DNA of 64,000 bases from Opitutia bacterium (GCA_018645475.1 JABGWU010000235.1:29801-93800); one strand, 5' to 3'; positions 42,837-52,164 are shown, counted from the first letter of the stretch. Numbers and translations are program-made. The notes: generated by a model not told the origin, from the sequence alone.

Positions 42837-44290
42837 GGAAGACTTTTTGCGATCCTTCTATCGATGTAGCCCTGTTCGATATCCTGTTGACTTGGGATCA
42901 ACTTTCCATGGGGATCTTTGCGTGGATTTGAGAGAATACGTTCAATTTTTCGAACGGTTTCATCTCCCAGAACATGCTCGATTTTTTCAGCGTCTTCATG
43001 AACATGGTCGGCCGGGTATTGAACTTCATTGGTTAGGTACAATTCCCATAAGCGGTGGTTTCGAACGATTCGGCATGCTTCACTCCAACCCGTTGGAGTC
43101 AGCGACAGGGTATTATCACTTGGGAGGGTTTGATTTTCGCCGCGAAGAAGAAATGCAAAATCTTTTCTTACCAAGTGAACAGACTCCTGATACATTTCTG
43201 GCATGCTGATCCTTCTTCGTTTTGCGAGATTGCCAAGTTTGACAGTATCATGAAAAAAGTTATCCGCTTCTAATTCTTGATAAACTGCCTTTAGTGTATT
43301 TTCTAAGGCAATTTTACGATCTTTTCCACGCAAGCGTATCCATTGAATGAACAGACCATTTTCATAATGAAGGAAAAGGACGGTAACAAATAATAGTGTA
43401 GAACTTAGTACGATAAGTGGCCCCGTTGGTAATCGACTGCCAAGAAATGAGATGTATGAGCCAGTCACTCCTGCTATCATTCCCAGTGACGCCGACCATA
43501 TCAAAAGTGCCTTCATTTTTTGAGTAATAATGGAAGCGGTGGCAGCGGGAATAATGAGCAATGCGGAAACAAGAATAACTCCGACTACTTGTAACGAGGT
43601 AATTACCGAGAATGCTAATAACATCCAAAGTAGATATTGTAGTAGGTCTACTGGTAATCCAATTGAATGAGCAAACCCGGGATCAAATCCGGTTACTAAT
43701 ATCTCCTTGTAAAAAATTGTGGTAATCAAAGCGATCAAGAGACATGAAATTCCCATACTCCAAACATCTGCAGCCGAAAGCCCTGTAATTTGTCCAAAAA
43801 GATACCTGTCAATTCCTGACTGATTTCCAAATTCCAATTTTTGAATTCTTGTTAAGAGACATATTCCAACTGCATAGAAGCCTGAAAGAACTAACCCTAA
43901 AGCACTATCGAGTCCGACCTTGGTTGATTTTTTAATTAAAGAAATTAGCAATACTCCAAGAAACCCGGCTATCATTGCACCCACAACTATACTGATAGAG
44001 TTTTTCGACTGACTCCACAAGAATCCCACTGCAACACCAGGTAAAACCGCGTGAGAAAGCGTATCCCCGAAAAGAGATAATTTTCGGGTTACCACGAATC
44101 CTCCCATTAATCCACAGCCCACACCCATGAAAATCACGCCCAAGACAACAACTTGAACAGAATGGTCTGAAAAAGAGAAAAATCTAAGGGTTTTAGAAAC
44201 CAGGTCCGACCCATCAGCTACCTGTGCGGCGTCCATTTTGAAAAATGGAAAAACCAAAAGAAAAACAGAAAATTTACCTAAAGCATTCAA
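42833..44290 (-). CDS. Metal ABC transporter permease fused to a DtxR-like domain
   Basis: Permease of the ABC-3 family (about residues 1-310) with an added C-terminal region of about 170 residues. The membrane part has 'GVGCGLMGGFVVTRKLSLFGDTLSHAVLPGVAVGFL' and 'GVILVSALLIIPAATASII'. The extra part reads as a winged-helix stretch ('TVKLGNLAKRRRISMPEMYQESVHLV', 'LTPTGWSEACRIV') followed by the DtxR dimer/metal domain ('HRLWELYLTNEVQYPADHVHEDAEKIEHVLG', 'ILSNPRKDPHGKLIP'). The metal-ligand His/Glu pattern is kept. It may sense cytoplasmic metal at the transporter. Similar fusions occur, as I recall, in PVC and Bacteroidetes genomes. Confidence 0.9.
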   Translation of the reverse strand: MNALGKFSVFLLVFPFFKMDAAQVADGSDLVSKTLRFFSFSDHSVQVVVLGVIFMGVGCGLMGGFVVTRKLSLFGDTLSHAVLPGVAVGFLWSQSKNSISIVVGAMIAGFLGVLLISLIKKSTKVGLDSALGLVLSGFYAVGICLLTRIQKLEFGNQSGIDRYLFGQITGLSAADVWSMGISCLLIALITTIFYKEILVTGFDPGFAHSIGLPVDLLQYLLWMLLAFSVITSLQVVGVILVSALLIIPAATASIITQKMKALLIWSASLGMIAGVTGSYISFLGSRLPTGPLIVLSSTLLFVTVLFLHYENGLFIQWIRLRGKDRKIALENTLKAVYQELEADNFFHDTVKLGNLAKRRRISMPEMYQESVHLVRKDFAFLLRGENQTLPSDNTLSLTPTGWSEACRIVRNHRLWELYLTNEVQYPADHVHEDAEKIEHVLGDETVRKIERILSNPRKDPHGKLIPSQQDIEQGYIDRRIAKSLP

Positions 44291-44347
44291 CTTTACATTC
44301 TAAGTGATGGAAAAAAGGATTCTGTAAGTTTTTTCTCCACTTGTATG

Positions 44348-45124
44348 TCAATGCCCGACATCTGAATTTTTTGCCGATTGATCTGCAATTTCAGTAAAAA
44401 CGGTTAATCGTCCGCCATAGGTTTTTTGTAACAGATCTTTGGTGAAGGTTGTGTTTGCGTCACCATACGCAATCAATCGCATATTTAATAAAATGATTTG
44501 ATCAAAATATTCCTTTGCATTCGAGAGGTCATGATGAACAACTATCAAAGTCTTTCCCTTTTGTTTTAATTCTCTAAGGAGTTCAATAATAGCATTTTCG
44601 GTTACAGCATCAACTCCTGCAAAAGGTTCATCCATTAAATATAAATCACTTTCCTGTGCTAATGCCCGGGCAAGAAAAACCCGTTGTTGCTGGCCTCCGG
44701 AAAGTTTTCCAATTTGCCTGTCAGCGAATGGAGACATATTAACCTTTTCAAGACATTCATGAGCTATTTTCTTATCTTTTTTGCTTGTTCTTTTCAACCA
44801 TCCTGCATGGCCGAATCTGCCCATTAGGACGACATCAAGTACCGACACTGGAAAGTCCCAATCTACCGATTCCCGTTGTGGAACATAGCCAACACGTTGA
44901 TATGATTTTTTTCCTTTTTTACCAAAAATCTTAACCCATCCGCCGTTTGAGGGAATGATACCCATAATGCTTTTAATCAAGGTTGATTTGCCGGCACCAT
45001 TGGGCCCAATTATTCCGATTAGTCCGCCTTCTTGGATTTCGAGATCGATTCCATATAGAACGGGTTTTCGATTGTATGATACAGTCAGATCATGCACTTC
45101 TAGCGGGAGAAGTGATTTATTCAT
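44348..45124 (-). CDS. Metal ABC transporter ATP-binding protein (TroB/MntB-like)
   Basis: ATPase of the metal-importer type, 258 residues. Walker A is 'GPNGAGKSTLIKSIMG', Q-loop 'GYVPQRESVDWDFPVSVLDVVLMGR' (the 'VDWDFPVSV' stretch is typical of Mn/Zn/Fe importer ATPases), signature 'LSGGQQQRVFLARAL', Walker B 'LYLMDEPFAGVD' and H-loop 'VVHHD'. It overlaps the binding-protein gene by 4 bases upstream and precedes the permease genes by 57 bases. It powers import of a divalent metal. Confidence 0.95.
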   Translation of the reverse strand: MNKSLLPLEVHDLTVSYNRKPVLYGIDLEIQEGGLIGIIGPNGAGKSTLIKSIMGIIPSNGGWVKIFGKKGKKSYQRVGYVPQRESVDWDFPVSVLDVVLMGRFGHAGWLKRTSKKDKKIAHECLEKVNMSPFADRQIGKLSGGQQQRVFLARALAQESDLYLMDEPFAGVDAVTENAIIELLRELKQKGKTLIVVHHDLSNAKEYFDQIILLNMRLIAYGDANTTFTKDLLQKTYGGRLTVFTEIADQSAKNSDVGH

Positions 45125-46134
45125 AATGAATTTCCTCTTAATGCCTTAACAATGGTATTCACATTATGTACCATCATGCCTGCCCAGGTGTTAGCGGGAA
45201 AAGATTTTCCATTTGGACCAGTGGACATATGGTCTTTAGAGCCAAGTGCGTCAGAAAATAATTCTCCACCGACTATCACTCCGCATTCATTAGCAACTTC
45301 ATTGATTGCGTCGGGATTGACGCTGCTTTCAATGAAAATTGCCTTAATGTTTTGCTTTTTAATTAAATCGACCAAGTTTGTTCGGTCGCCCAAACCGGCT
45401 TCAGTTGTTGTAGATACACCTTGAAGGGCAACGACTTCCAGGCCCATTGATCTCCCAAAGTACTGAAAGGCATCATGACTGGTAATCAACTTCTTTTGGG
45501 ATGGTGGAATACTTTTCATCTGGTCAATTGACCAGTTTTCAATGAGTAAGATGTCATCCGTAAATAATTTTAAGTTTCTTAAATAAAAAATTTCCCCTTG
45601 GGGATCAAAATTTGATATCATTTTGGTAAATTCATTCGCAATCGAAGACCAAATCTTTGGGTCAAACCAAACATGGGGATCCGGGTGTTTTGTATCCCCG
45701 CCATGTTCATTTGGAAATATGATCTGTTCTTTGGGTAAGGCAGAGGTCGCGTCAAAAGTTAAAATCCCCATTTTTTTACCGCTGGCAAGTGCTTCAGAGA
45801 GCCTGCCTTCGAGCATCATTCCGTGAAAGATCACAATATCTGCTTTGGATAGTGCAAGAATATCTCTCGAGGTGGGTTTGTAAATATGAGGATCCACTCC
45901 TGGGCCCATGAGTGAGGTAATTCGAAATCGATCTCCTGTTATTTTTGTAACCATGTCCCTTAAATGAGTTGTGGTAACAACAATTTGAGGTTTCTCACTA
46001 TCAGGCAAAATTGGATTCTGGTTATTCGTGAAACCCTGTTCACATGACATAAGTAATAACAGCCATACTGAGAATATGTGGTAACAACCAAACTTGATTA
46101 GTGAAATAAATTTATTATGGTATTTAAAAGTCAT
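45121..46134 (-). CDS. Metal-binding lipoprotein of an ABC importer (TroA/ZnuA-like)
   Basis: Cluster A-I solute-binding lipoprotein; the lipobox is 'LLLMSC' near residue 31. Likely metal ligands are His in 'GVDPHIYKP', His in 'DPHVWFDP', His in 'TSHDAFQYFG' and Asp in 'ELFSDALG'. This H-H-H-D set is that of TroA/ZnuA, whereas manganese-specific PsaA-type proteins carry Glu at the third place. No His-rich ZnuA loop is present, so zinc, manganese and iron all remain possible. It is first in the operon and divergent from the DtxR-family repressor, with a short palindrome at its start. Confidence 0.92.
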   Translation of the reverse strand: MTFKYHNKFISLIKFGCYHIFSVWLLLLMSCEQGFTNNQNPILPDSEKPQIVVTTTHLRDMVTKITGDRFRITSLMGPGVDPHIYKPTSRDILALSKADIVIFHGMMLEGRLSEALASGKKMGILTFDATSALPKEQIIFPNEHGGDTKHPDPHVWFDPKIWSSIANEFTKMISNFDPQGEIFYLRNLKLFTDDILLIENWSIDQMKSIPPSQKKLITSHDAFQYFGRSMGLEVVALQGVSTTTEAGLGDRTNLVDLIKKQNIKAIFIESSVNPDAINEVANECGVIVGGELFSDALGSKDHMSTGPNGKSFPANTWAGMMVHNVNTIVKALRGNSL

Positions 46135-46137
46135 AAT

Positions 46138-46151
46138 TTTGATTAATCAAA
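46138..46151. promoter_or_regulatory. 14-bp palindrome at the start of the metal-ABC operon
   Basis: TTTGATT followed by its exact reverse complement, three bases upstream of the binding-lipoprotein start codon, in the short gap to the divergent DtxR-family gene. It may be an operator for that repressor, though it would lie inside the leader. Confidence 0.4.
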
Positions 46152-46208
46152 GTAATGCCTTAATTGTTGTTGAGTCAATGTAACATTCGGTTTATGTTTA
46201 TTATTGTT

Positions 46209-46868
46209 ATGCCAAGTGCTACGGTTGAAAATTACCTCAAATGCATCCTGATGCTATCCATGGAATGCAAGGGTGCCGAAGTACCTATGGGTCTAATAGC
46301 AAATTCCCTGGGTGTAACTCCAGGAACTGCTACCTCGATGATGAAAAATCTTCAACGAGAAAAGTGGCTTACCTACAAATCTCGGAAAGGAGTAACACTT
46401 ACTGCATCAGGAAAAAAACTTGGTATGAGAATGATTAGGCGACACCGTTTATTGGAAACATTTTTAGTTGAAACTCTTGGATTGGATTGGAGTGAGATAC
46501 ATGATGAAGCAGAAGAACTAGAACATTCGATCTCTGAAAAAGTACTTGAACGTCTAGATGTTTTCCTCGGTAACCCGCAACACGATCCTCACGGTCATCC
46601 AATTCCAACGAAAGGGGGAGTCATCAGAAAACTTCCTCAAAAAACTTTATTGGATTCTTTATTGGGGAAGAAAATGAAGATTGAATCCATTTTGGATCAG
46701 GGGTCTGATTTTTTGAAATTTGCTCAAAAAAAAGGACTCATGCCTGGGAAAATGATTACCATCATAAAGCGAGATAAGATGGCTGACACTATTGAATTAC
46801 AGTTGGAAAAAAAATCAAAGTTTTCCTTGGGTTTTAAATCAGCGGAAAAGATTTTAGTTTCAGGCTAG
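46209..46868 (+). CDS. DtxR/MntR-family metal-dependent transcriptional repressor
   Basis: Three-domain DtxR-family regulator. A winged helix ('ENYLKCILMLSMECKGAEVPMGLIANSLGVTPGTATSMMKNL') is followed by the metal and dimer domain ('HRLLETFLVETLGLDWSEIHDEAEELEHSISEKVLERLD', 'NPQHDPHGHPIP') and a C-terminal SH3/FeoA-like domain (last 65 residues). Metal-loaded protein should repress the adjacent importer operon. The third domain resembles DtxR/IdeR/TroR more than the two-domain MntR. The track begins at a TTG (46164); ATGs at 46194 and 46209 are better, and the latter gives 'MPSATVENYLK' as in homologues. Confidence 0.9.
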   Translation: MPSATVENYLKCILMLSMECKGAEVPMGLIANSLGVTPGTATSMMKNLQREKWLTYKSRKGVTLTASGKKLGMRMIRRHRLLETFLVETLGLDWSEIHDEAEELEHSISEKVLERLDVFLGNPQHDPHGHPIPTKGGVIRKLPQKTLLDSLLGKKMKIESILDQGSDFLKFAQKKGLMPGKMITIIKRDKMADTIELQLEKKSKFSLGFKSAEKILVSG

Positions 46869-46932
46869 TTTTAATCGCTCAACTTTTCCATATTTGGAAA
46901 AAAGTATATACATGCAAAAAGAAATTGCCCAT

Positions 46933-46951
46933 CTTGTGAAATATGCACAAG
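46933..46951. promoter_or_regulatory. Inverted repeat upstream of the sugar-isomerase operon
   Basis: CTTGTG and CACAAG separated by seven bases, about 60 bases before the 47012 start. Size and position fit an operator; the stem is short and chance occurrence cannot be excluded. Confidence 0.3.
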
Positions 46952-47011
46952 TTGAAGTTATAGTAGAAAATTTGACCTAATTATTCGTTAAACTTCAATC
47001 CATACTTAACA

Positions 47012-48055
47012 ATGCCAAGACCTGTAACTTTGTTCACCGGCCAATGGGCCGATCTATCCTTACCAACTTTAGCAAAAAAAGCTTCAGAGATGGGCTATGA
47101 TGGTTTAGAATTAGCCTGCTGGGGAGACCATTTCGATGTTGATAAAGCCGCGATTTCTAAGAAATACTGCCAAGAAAGATGGGAAATTTTAGGCGATCAT
47201 AAACTTACTGCATTTGCAATTTCAAGCCATTTGGTTGGTCAGGCGATTTGCGATCTAATCGATGATCGCCATAAATCTATTCTGCCTCCGGATGTTTGGG
47301 GAGAAGGCGACCCGGAAAAAGTTCGTAAACGTGCAGCCAAGAAAATGGCTAAGACTGCGAAAGCCTGTCGTAATTTTATGAATGCTAAGCCGGGTAGAGG
47401 AAAGAAAGATGATTTTCCGGCTGTTGTGAACGGATTTACAGGTTCAAGTGTTTGGCATTCAATTTATGCATTTCCTCCGACGGATCAGGAATATTGGGAA
47501 AAAGGTTTTCAGGATTTTGCTAAACGCTTTGGGCCAATTTTAGAGGAATTTGATAAACATAATGTAAATTTTGCCCTCGAGGTTCATCCCACAGAGATTG
47601 CTTTTGATATAGCAAGTGCAGAACGTGCCTTAGCTTCAGTAAAAAAACACAAACGTTTTGGTTTTAATTACGACCCTTCTCATCTTGGTTATCAAGGTGT
47701 TGATTATGTAAAATTTATCCGAAATTTTTCAGATCGAATTTATCATGTGCACATGAAAGATGCGTGGTGGGGGCATGGGGACGGAACGGTCGGGGTATTT
47801 GGAGGACACACCACTTTTGGTGACCCTCGCCGTCAATGGGATTTCCGTTCAGTTGGACGGGGTGATGTTAATTTTGAGGAAATCATTGTGGCATTAAATG
47901 ATGTAAGATATGCTGGCCCACTTTCTATCGAGTGGGAGGATGGTCGAATGGATCGACTTCATGGGGCAAAAGAATCTTGCGAATTCGTGAAAATGCTCGA
48001 TTTTAAGCCAAACGAGATGGCTTTTGATTCGGCATTTGACAAGAAGAATCAGTAA
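47012..48055 (+). CDS. Sugar phosphate isomerase/epimerase (TIM barrel)
   Basis: Xylose-isomerase-like TIM-barrel protein (AP endonuclease 2 superfamily) of 347 residues, cytoplasmic. It starts with '[38 protein letters not shown]'; metal-site residues are likely Glu in '[14 protein letters not shown]', Asp and His in '[13 protein letters not shown]', His in '[12 protein letters not shown]' and Glu in 'PLSIEWED'. Two Gfo/Idh/MocA dehydrogenases follow on the same strand, a combination seen in inositol, ketosugar and glycoside-oxidation pathways. The exact sugar is unknown. Confidence 0.92.
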   Translation: MPRPVTLFTGQWADLSLPTLAKKASEMGYDGLELACWGDHFDVDKAAISKKYCQERWEILGDHKLTAFAISSHLVGQAICDLIDDRHKSILPPDVWGEGDPEKVRKRAAKKMAKTAKACRNFMNAKPGRGKKDDFPAVVNGFTGSSVWHSIYAFPPTDQEYWEKGFQDFAKRFGPILEEFDKHNVNFALEVHPTEIAFDIASAERALASVKKHKRFGFNYDPSHLGYQGVDYVKFIRNFSDRIYHVHMKDAWWGHGDGTVGVFGGHTTFGDPRRQWDFRSVGRGDVNFEEIIVALNDVRYAGPLSIEWEDGRMDRLHGAKESCEFVKMLDFKPNEMAFDSAFDKKNQ

Positions 48056-48104
48056 TAAATTTTTTCTGATCTCTGCTCAACCCTATAAAAAAAATTTTAA
48101 AAAA

Positions 48105-49271
48105 ATGAATAGAAAATTAAAAATGGGAATGGTTGGCGGTGGACGTGGTGCGTTTATCGGTGGAGTTCATCGTCGTGCGGCAAATCTTGACGGTCAAATA
48201 GAATTAGTTGCCGGAGCGTTTTCGTCTGACCCGAAAAAATCGAAGCTTTCTGGAAAAGATTTCTTTATCGATCCCTCTAGGACCTATGGTTCATACCAGG
48301 AGATGGCGGAAAAAGAGGCTTTGCTACCTGCAGGGGAACGTATCGATTTTGTCAGTATTGTTGTTCAGAACTACTTACATTTTGATGTAGCCCAAACTTT
48401 TTTAAAAGCTGGATTTAATGTAATTTGTGATAAACCGGTTACATTGGACCTTGCACAAGCAAGAGAACTCAAAAAGATAATCACCAAGTCCAAAAAAGTT
48501 TTTGCTTTAACTCATAATTATACGGGTTATCCCATGGTTAAGCAGGCTCGTAGTATGGTAAAAAAGGGTACTCTTGGAAAAATTATTAAAGTTGTCTGTG
48601 AATATCCACAGGGCTATGCGATTACTGCTCTTACGGGAGAAACTAAGGCAATTTCAAATTGGCGAGCAGATCCAAAAATTGCGGGTGTTTCTAATTGCAT
48701 GGGAGATATTGAAACCCATGCAGAAAATTTGGTTCATTATATATCTGGCTTGGAGATTGATTCACTTTGTGCGGATTTGTCCGTAAATATACCTGGTCGT
48801 ACCTTAGATGATGATGGAAATGTATTGGTTCGGTTCAAGGGCGGGGCAAGAGGAATAATTTACGCTTCTCAAATTTCTAATGGGGATGAGAATAATTTAA
48901 ATATTCGAGTCTACGGAACCAAGAAATCCCTTGAATGGCATCAGGAGCATCCGAACGAATTAATTGTTAAGGATGCCCGGTCACCTAGAGAAATTTATCG
49001 ACGAGGAAATGATTACATAACTGGAGCTGCAGCCGATAGCACGCGAATTCCATTCGGTCACCCCGAAGGTTTTATTGAGGCTTTTGCTAATGTTTATAAT
49101 TCTGCTATGGTTGCAGTAAAGGACGAGATTGCGGGGAAGTTCCCACGAAAATCCGGTTATGATTATCCAGATATCCGAGATGGAATAATTGGAATGGCTT
49201 TTATTGAGACAGTAGTGAAAAGCTCGAAGCTAAAGGAAAAATGGATGAAGTTTCCATCCATTCCTAAATAA
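48105..49271 (+). CDS. Gfo/Idh/MocA family oxidoreductase
   Basis: Cytoplasmic NAD(P)-dependent oxidoreductase. The ORF track begins at 48024, but the ATG at 48105 gives 'MNRKLKMGMVGGGRGAFIGGVH', placing the Rossmann motif at the usual distance and avoiding overlap with the isomerase gene. The catalytic-Lys motif is 'VICDKPVTLDLAQA'. 'AFALTHNYTGYPMV' and 'GVSNCMGDIETHAENLVHYI' are typical of this subgroup in sugar-isomerase operons. It probably oxidises or reduces a hydroxyl of the sugar handled by the neighbouring isomerase. Confidence 0.92.
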   Translation: MNRKLKMGMVGGGRGAFIGGVHRRAANLDGQIELVAGAFSSDPKKSKLSGKDFFIDPSRTYGSYQEMAEKEALLPAGERIDFVSIVVQNYLHFDVAQTFLKAGFNVICDKPVTLDLAQARELKKIITKSKKVFALTHNYTGYPMVKQARSMVKKGTLGKIIKVVCEYPQGYAITALTGETKAISNWRADPKIAGVSNCMGDIETHAENLVHYISGLEIDSLCADLSVNIPGRTLDDDGNVLVRFKGGARGIIYASQISNGDENNLNIRVYGTKKSLEWHQEHPNELIVKDARSPREIYRRGNDYITGAAADSTRIPFGHPEGFIEAFANVYNSAMVAVKDEIAGKFPRKSGYDYPDIRDGIIGMAFIETVVKSSKLKEKWMKFPSIPK

Positions 49272-49298
49272 CCCAAAAATAAATTCTAAGGAGATTAA

Positions 49299-50384
49299 AT
49301 GACTATAAAAATTGGAGTAATTGGAGCGGGAGGAATGCTACAGTATCATGCCGCTGGTTTTCGGGCCGCCGGAGCGGAAATCCTTGCGATATGTGACATG
49401 AATCAAGCCGCTGCTAAAAAAGCAGCTCAAACTTATGATGTTCCACATGTATTTTCTGATTCTGTGGAAATGCTAGATCAATTAAAAGAGCTAGATGCCG
49501 TAAGTGTAATTACTCCCAATCGAACCCACCGTCCTTTGGCCTTGCAAGTCTTGCAGGCTGGGAGACATGTTTTCTGTGAGAAACCACCGGCTTTAAATGC
49601 TGCTGAAGTTTCTCAAATGAAAGATGCTTCTGAGAATGCGGGTAAGACGCTAATGTTTAACTTTAATAATCGTGCCCGACCAGAATCTTATGCTTTAAGG
49701 CAGTATATTGAAGCCGGCGAAGTTGGACAGATCAATTCGGCTCAGGCAAAGTGGATTAGAAGAACGGGAATCCCTGGTTTTGGGGGTTGGTTTACTAACA
49801 AGGAGTTGTCAGGAGGAGGGCCTTTGATTGATCTTCTGCATATGGTAGACTTAGCTTTATACTACATGGATTATCCAGAACCTTCGAGTGTTTTGGCTCA
49901 GACTTTTTCAGATTTTATTCAGGATAAGAATTTTAAGGGTCCATGGGGGATTCCGGATGTGGCAGATGGTGTGACTGATGTGGAAAGTGCATCTCACGGC
50001 TTCATTAAATTTAAGACCGGGCAAATTTTATCATTCCAAGTTTCATGGGCAGAAATGGTTAAGCGAGAGGAAGTGTCCGTAACCTTTCAGGGGAAAAAAG
50101 CCGGTGGTATGATTCGTCGGCTTTTTGCGTCTGATGGATTGGACGAAACTGCAATTGATGATTGTGAATTGTATGTTCAGGAGCATGGCCGTTCCGTTAA
50201 TCGTTCGATTATAACGGAGACAAATGAAGATATGGGTCGCATTCGCTCCGCGGAAAATTTTGTACGGACAATTGCCGGTGAAGAGCAACCTCTCAACACC
50301 CCGGATCAAGCATTGGCGTTAATGAAAATAATTGATGCCACATACGAATCTGCTCAAACGGGTAAACCGGTGGATATTCAATAA
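49299..50384 (+). CDS. Gfo/Idh/MocA family oxidoreductase
   Basis: Second NAD(P)-dependent oxidoreductase of this operon, 361 residues. Its Rossmann motif is 'IGVIGAGGMLQYHAAG' and the catalytic motif 'FCEKPPALNAAEV'. The substrate-domain landmark is 'GGGPLIDLLHMVDLALYYM'. A strong ribosome site AAGGAG lies six bases before the ATG, the clearest in this part of the window. It starts 28 bases after the previous dehydrogenase. The two enzymes with the isomerase could interconvert keto and hydroxy forms of one sugar. Confidence 0.93.
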   Translation: MTIKIGVIGAGGMLQYHAAGFRAAGAEILAICDMNQAAAKKAAQTYDVPHVFSDSVEMLDQLKELDAVSVITPNRTHRPLALQVLQAGRHVFCEKPPALNAAEVSQMKDASENAGKTLMFNFNNRARPESYALRQYIEAGEVGQINSAQAKWIRRTGIPGFGGWFTNKELSGGGPLIDLLHMVDLALYYMDYPEPSSVLAQTFSDFIQDKNFKGPWGIPDVADGVTDVESASHGFIKFKTGQILSFQVSWAEMVKREEVSVTFQGKKAGGMIRRLFASDGLDETAIDDCELYVQEHGRSVNRSIITETNEDMGRIRSAENFVRTIAGEEQPLNTPDQALALMKIIDATYESAQTGKPVDIQ

Positions 50385-50458
50385 GAAGAAGGGTACAAAC
50401 TTAAGCTGTTTGAATCTTGCCACTTCTGATAATTTCATTCATGGTTAAATTTCAAATT

Positions 50459-50791
50459 ATGGGTAAACAATACAACAAAGTTATCAAGCGACGTCGAAGG
50501 GCAGCTTACCTTGCAAAGAAAAAAGCAGCTGTAAAGGAATTGGTTAGTAAATCCAGCAAAGGAACTAAAGCCAAACCAGCAAAGTCAAAAGCAGTCCGTA
50601 AGCCAGTGGCAAAGAAAGAAAAAGTTGTTGAGGCGAAACCCGAACCTGTAGCGGAAAAAGCAGGGCCTACCGATGTAATTGGCACGAAGAGTAAGGCAAC
50701 TACAGATGCTTCTAAAAAGTCACCTAAAAAAGAAACTGCTGTTAAAGAAGAGAAAGCTCAGGTAGAATCAAAAGATTCCGCCGAGAGTTAA
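50459..50791 (+). CDS. Small basic Lys/Ala-rich protein
   Basis: A 110-residue protein starting 'MGKQYNKVIKRRRRAAYLAKK'; upstream ATG/TTG starts in the ORF track add residues that do not look natural. The N-terminal 25 residues are strongly basic and could bind nucleic acid; then come Lys-Ala-Pro repeats like those of H1-type histone tails, and an acidic end. I recall similar short proteins with this N-terminus in many Verrucomicrobiota, without a known role. It is transcribed with the exported protein and glycosylase genes that follow. Confidence 0.7.
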   Translation: MGKQYNKVIKRRRRAAYLAKKKAAVKELVSKSSKGTKAKPAKSKAVRKPVAKKEKVVEAKPEPVAEKAGPTDVIGTKSKATTDASKKSPKKETAVKEEKAQVESKDSAES

Positions 50792-50803
50792 CATTTTAAT
50801 AAC

Positions 50804-51277
50804 ATGATTTCGGGCAAACATTTTGTTCTGCTCTTGTTTTTTGTTTCATTTATTGTTTCTACTTTTGCACGGGATCAACTAGAGAGAGTTTCATTTAAAT
50901 TCCTTAGTTCCGATCAGTTAACTCGATTGCCTGAATTTTTCTCAGGTAAGGAATATACAGGCAATAGGATTTTTTGTAGAAGTAGTCCCGAGAGGGAAGG
51001 ATTGTATTTTTCATTTCCTTTGGATGGAAAACTTTTAAAACTTCCTTCGAACACGACGATTATATTATCAATTATTCGAGAAGGAAAAAAAGAGATAGAA
51101 ATATTTACATTCAAAATGCCGAATAAGCTTATTGGGAAGAAGTCTATTTTTCTAGGTCTCACCGGTAGAGATTGGCCCATTGGAAATGGCAACCCTGTAG
51201 CGTGGCAGATTGAAATCCAAAATTTATCGGAGGAAGTACTTTTTCAAAAAAAAAGTTTTCTTTGGTCTCATGATTGA
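50804..51277 (+). CDS. Exported protein of unknown function
   Basis: A 157-residue protein with a signal peptide (about residues 1-22, 'FIVSTFARD'). The mature part is beta-rich with no motif that I recognise. It starts 13 bases after the small basic protein gene, and its end lies about 20 bases before the likely start of the OGG1-type glycosylase gene, suggesting one operon, although the three products share no evident pathway. Confidence 0.65.
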   Translation: MISGKHFVLLLFFVSFIVSTFARDQLERVSFKFLSSDQLTRLPEFFSGKEYTGNRIFCRSSPEREGLYFSFPLDGKLLKLPSNTTIILSIIREGKKEIEIFTFKMPNKLIGKKSIFLGLTGRDWPIGNGNPVAWQIEIQNLSEEVLFQKKSFLWSHD

Positions 51278-51297
51278 TTTTTAATGATGGATCTTTC

Positions 51298-52164
51298 ATG
51301 TCACCTTGGAAGGAATTAATAGAGGCCAGAAATCTTTCCCTCCTTGGATTTCGAGAAACTCTGGAGGGAGGACAAAGCTTTAGTTGGTATCCCACATCTG
51401 AAACTTCCTGGATCGGTAGTTTTAAATCTAAAGTAGTGGAGCTAAAGTTTTCAGATAATACGATATTTTGGAGAACATCTTTAAAGCATAAGGCAAGTGA
51501 AGCTGAGATTATTAATTATCTTTGGCTTGATAAAAGTTATGAATCCGCTGTCAATAATTTGCCATGGCGAAGTGATTCGGTACTCGCACAGTGTATTCAG
51601 GCTTTACCTGGACTCACAATTCTTAACCAGCCACTTGAAGAGACGTTATTTTATTTTCTATTGAGTTCGGCTAAAAGTATACCGCAGATAAAAGAGGCTG
51701 TTTTTTTGGTATGCAAGAATTTTGGAACGCCCTTGGGAAATAACTTATGGGGTTTTCCGGGATGGCAGGTTTTATCTGAAGTTGAAGAAAAAGAGTTGAG
51801 AGAATTAAAATTAGGGTATCGTGCCAAATATGTTTGTGGAGTGGCAAAGATTCTACAGGAAGATCCTGCATATTTAAAAAAAATATCAAGATTACCCTAT
51901 CAAGAGGCCAAGTCTAAGCTTATATCCTTACCTGGAGTAGGGCCTAAAATCGCAGATTGTGCACTTCTTTTCGGAGCAAAACAAACGGAGGCATTTCCGG
52001 TAGATACTTGGATTTCAAAAACATTGGACATACATTATAATCTTGAATCTTTTAATCCTGTCCAAAAAATTATTTTTGCACGATCTCACTTTGGAAAGTT
52101 TTGCGGACTAGCACAGCAATTTCTTTTTTCTGGTGAAAGGTTGGGGTTAATAAAACTGAACTAA
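51298..52164 (+). CDS. ogg: 8-oxoguanine DNA glycosylase, OGG1 type
   Basis: DNA repair enzyme of the HhH-GPD superfamily. The N-terminal OGG_N domain has 'TLEGGQSFSWYP', and the helix-hairpin-helix reads 'LISLPGVGPKIADCALLFG'. The catalytic Lys is expected in 'KLGYRAKYVCG', and the conserved Asp is in 'EAFPVDTWISK'. It should excise 8-oxoguanine opposite cytosine and cleave the strand by lyase action. ORF track start is TTG 51274; ATG 51298 ('MSPWKELIEARN') matches the family better. OGG1-type enzymes are less common in bacteria than MutM, but occur in several phyla. Confidence 0.88.
   Translation: MSPWKELIEARNLSLLGFRETLEGGQSFSWYPTSETSWIGSFKSKVVELKFSDNTIFWRTSLKHKASEAEIINYLWLDKSYESAVNNLPWRSDSVLAQCIQALPGLTILNQPLEETLFYFLLSSAKSIPQIKEAVFLVCKNFGTPLGNNLWGFPGWQVLSEVEEKELRELKLGYRAKYVCGVAKILQEDPAYLKKISRLPYQEAKSKLISLPGVGPKIADCALLFGAKQTEAFPVDTWISKTLDIHYNLESFNPVQKIIFARSHFGKFCGLAQQFLFSGERLGLIKLN

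Noticed and set aside
42529-43209. 226-residue plus-strand ORF
   Set aside because: It is antisense to two metal permease genes whose family motifs are clear.
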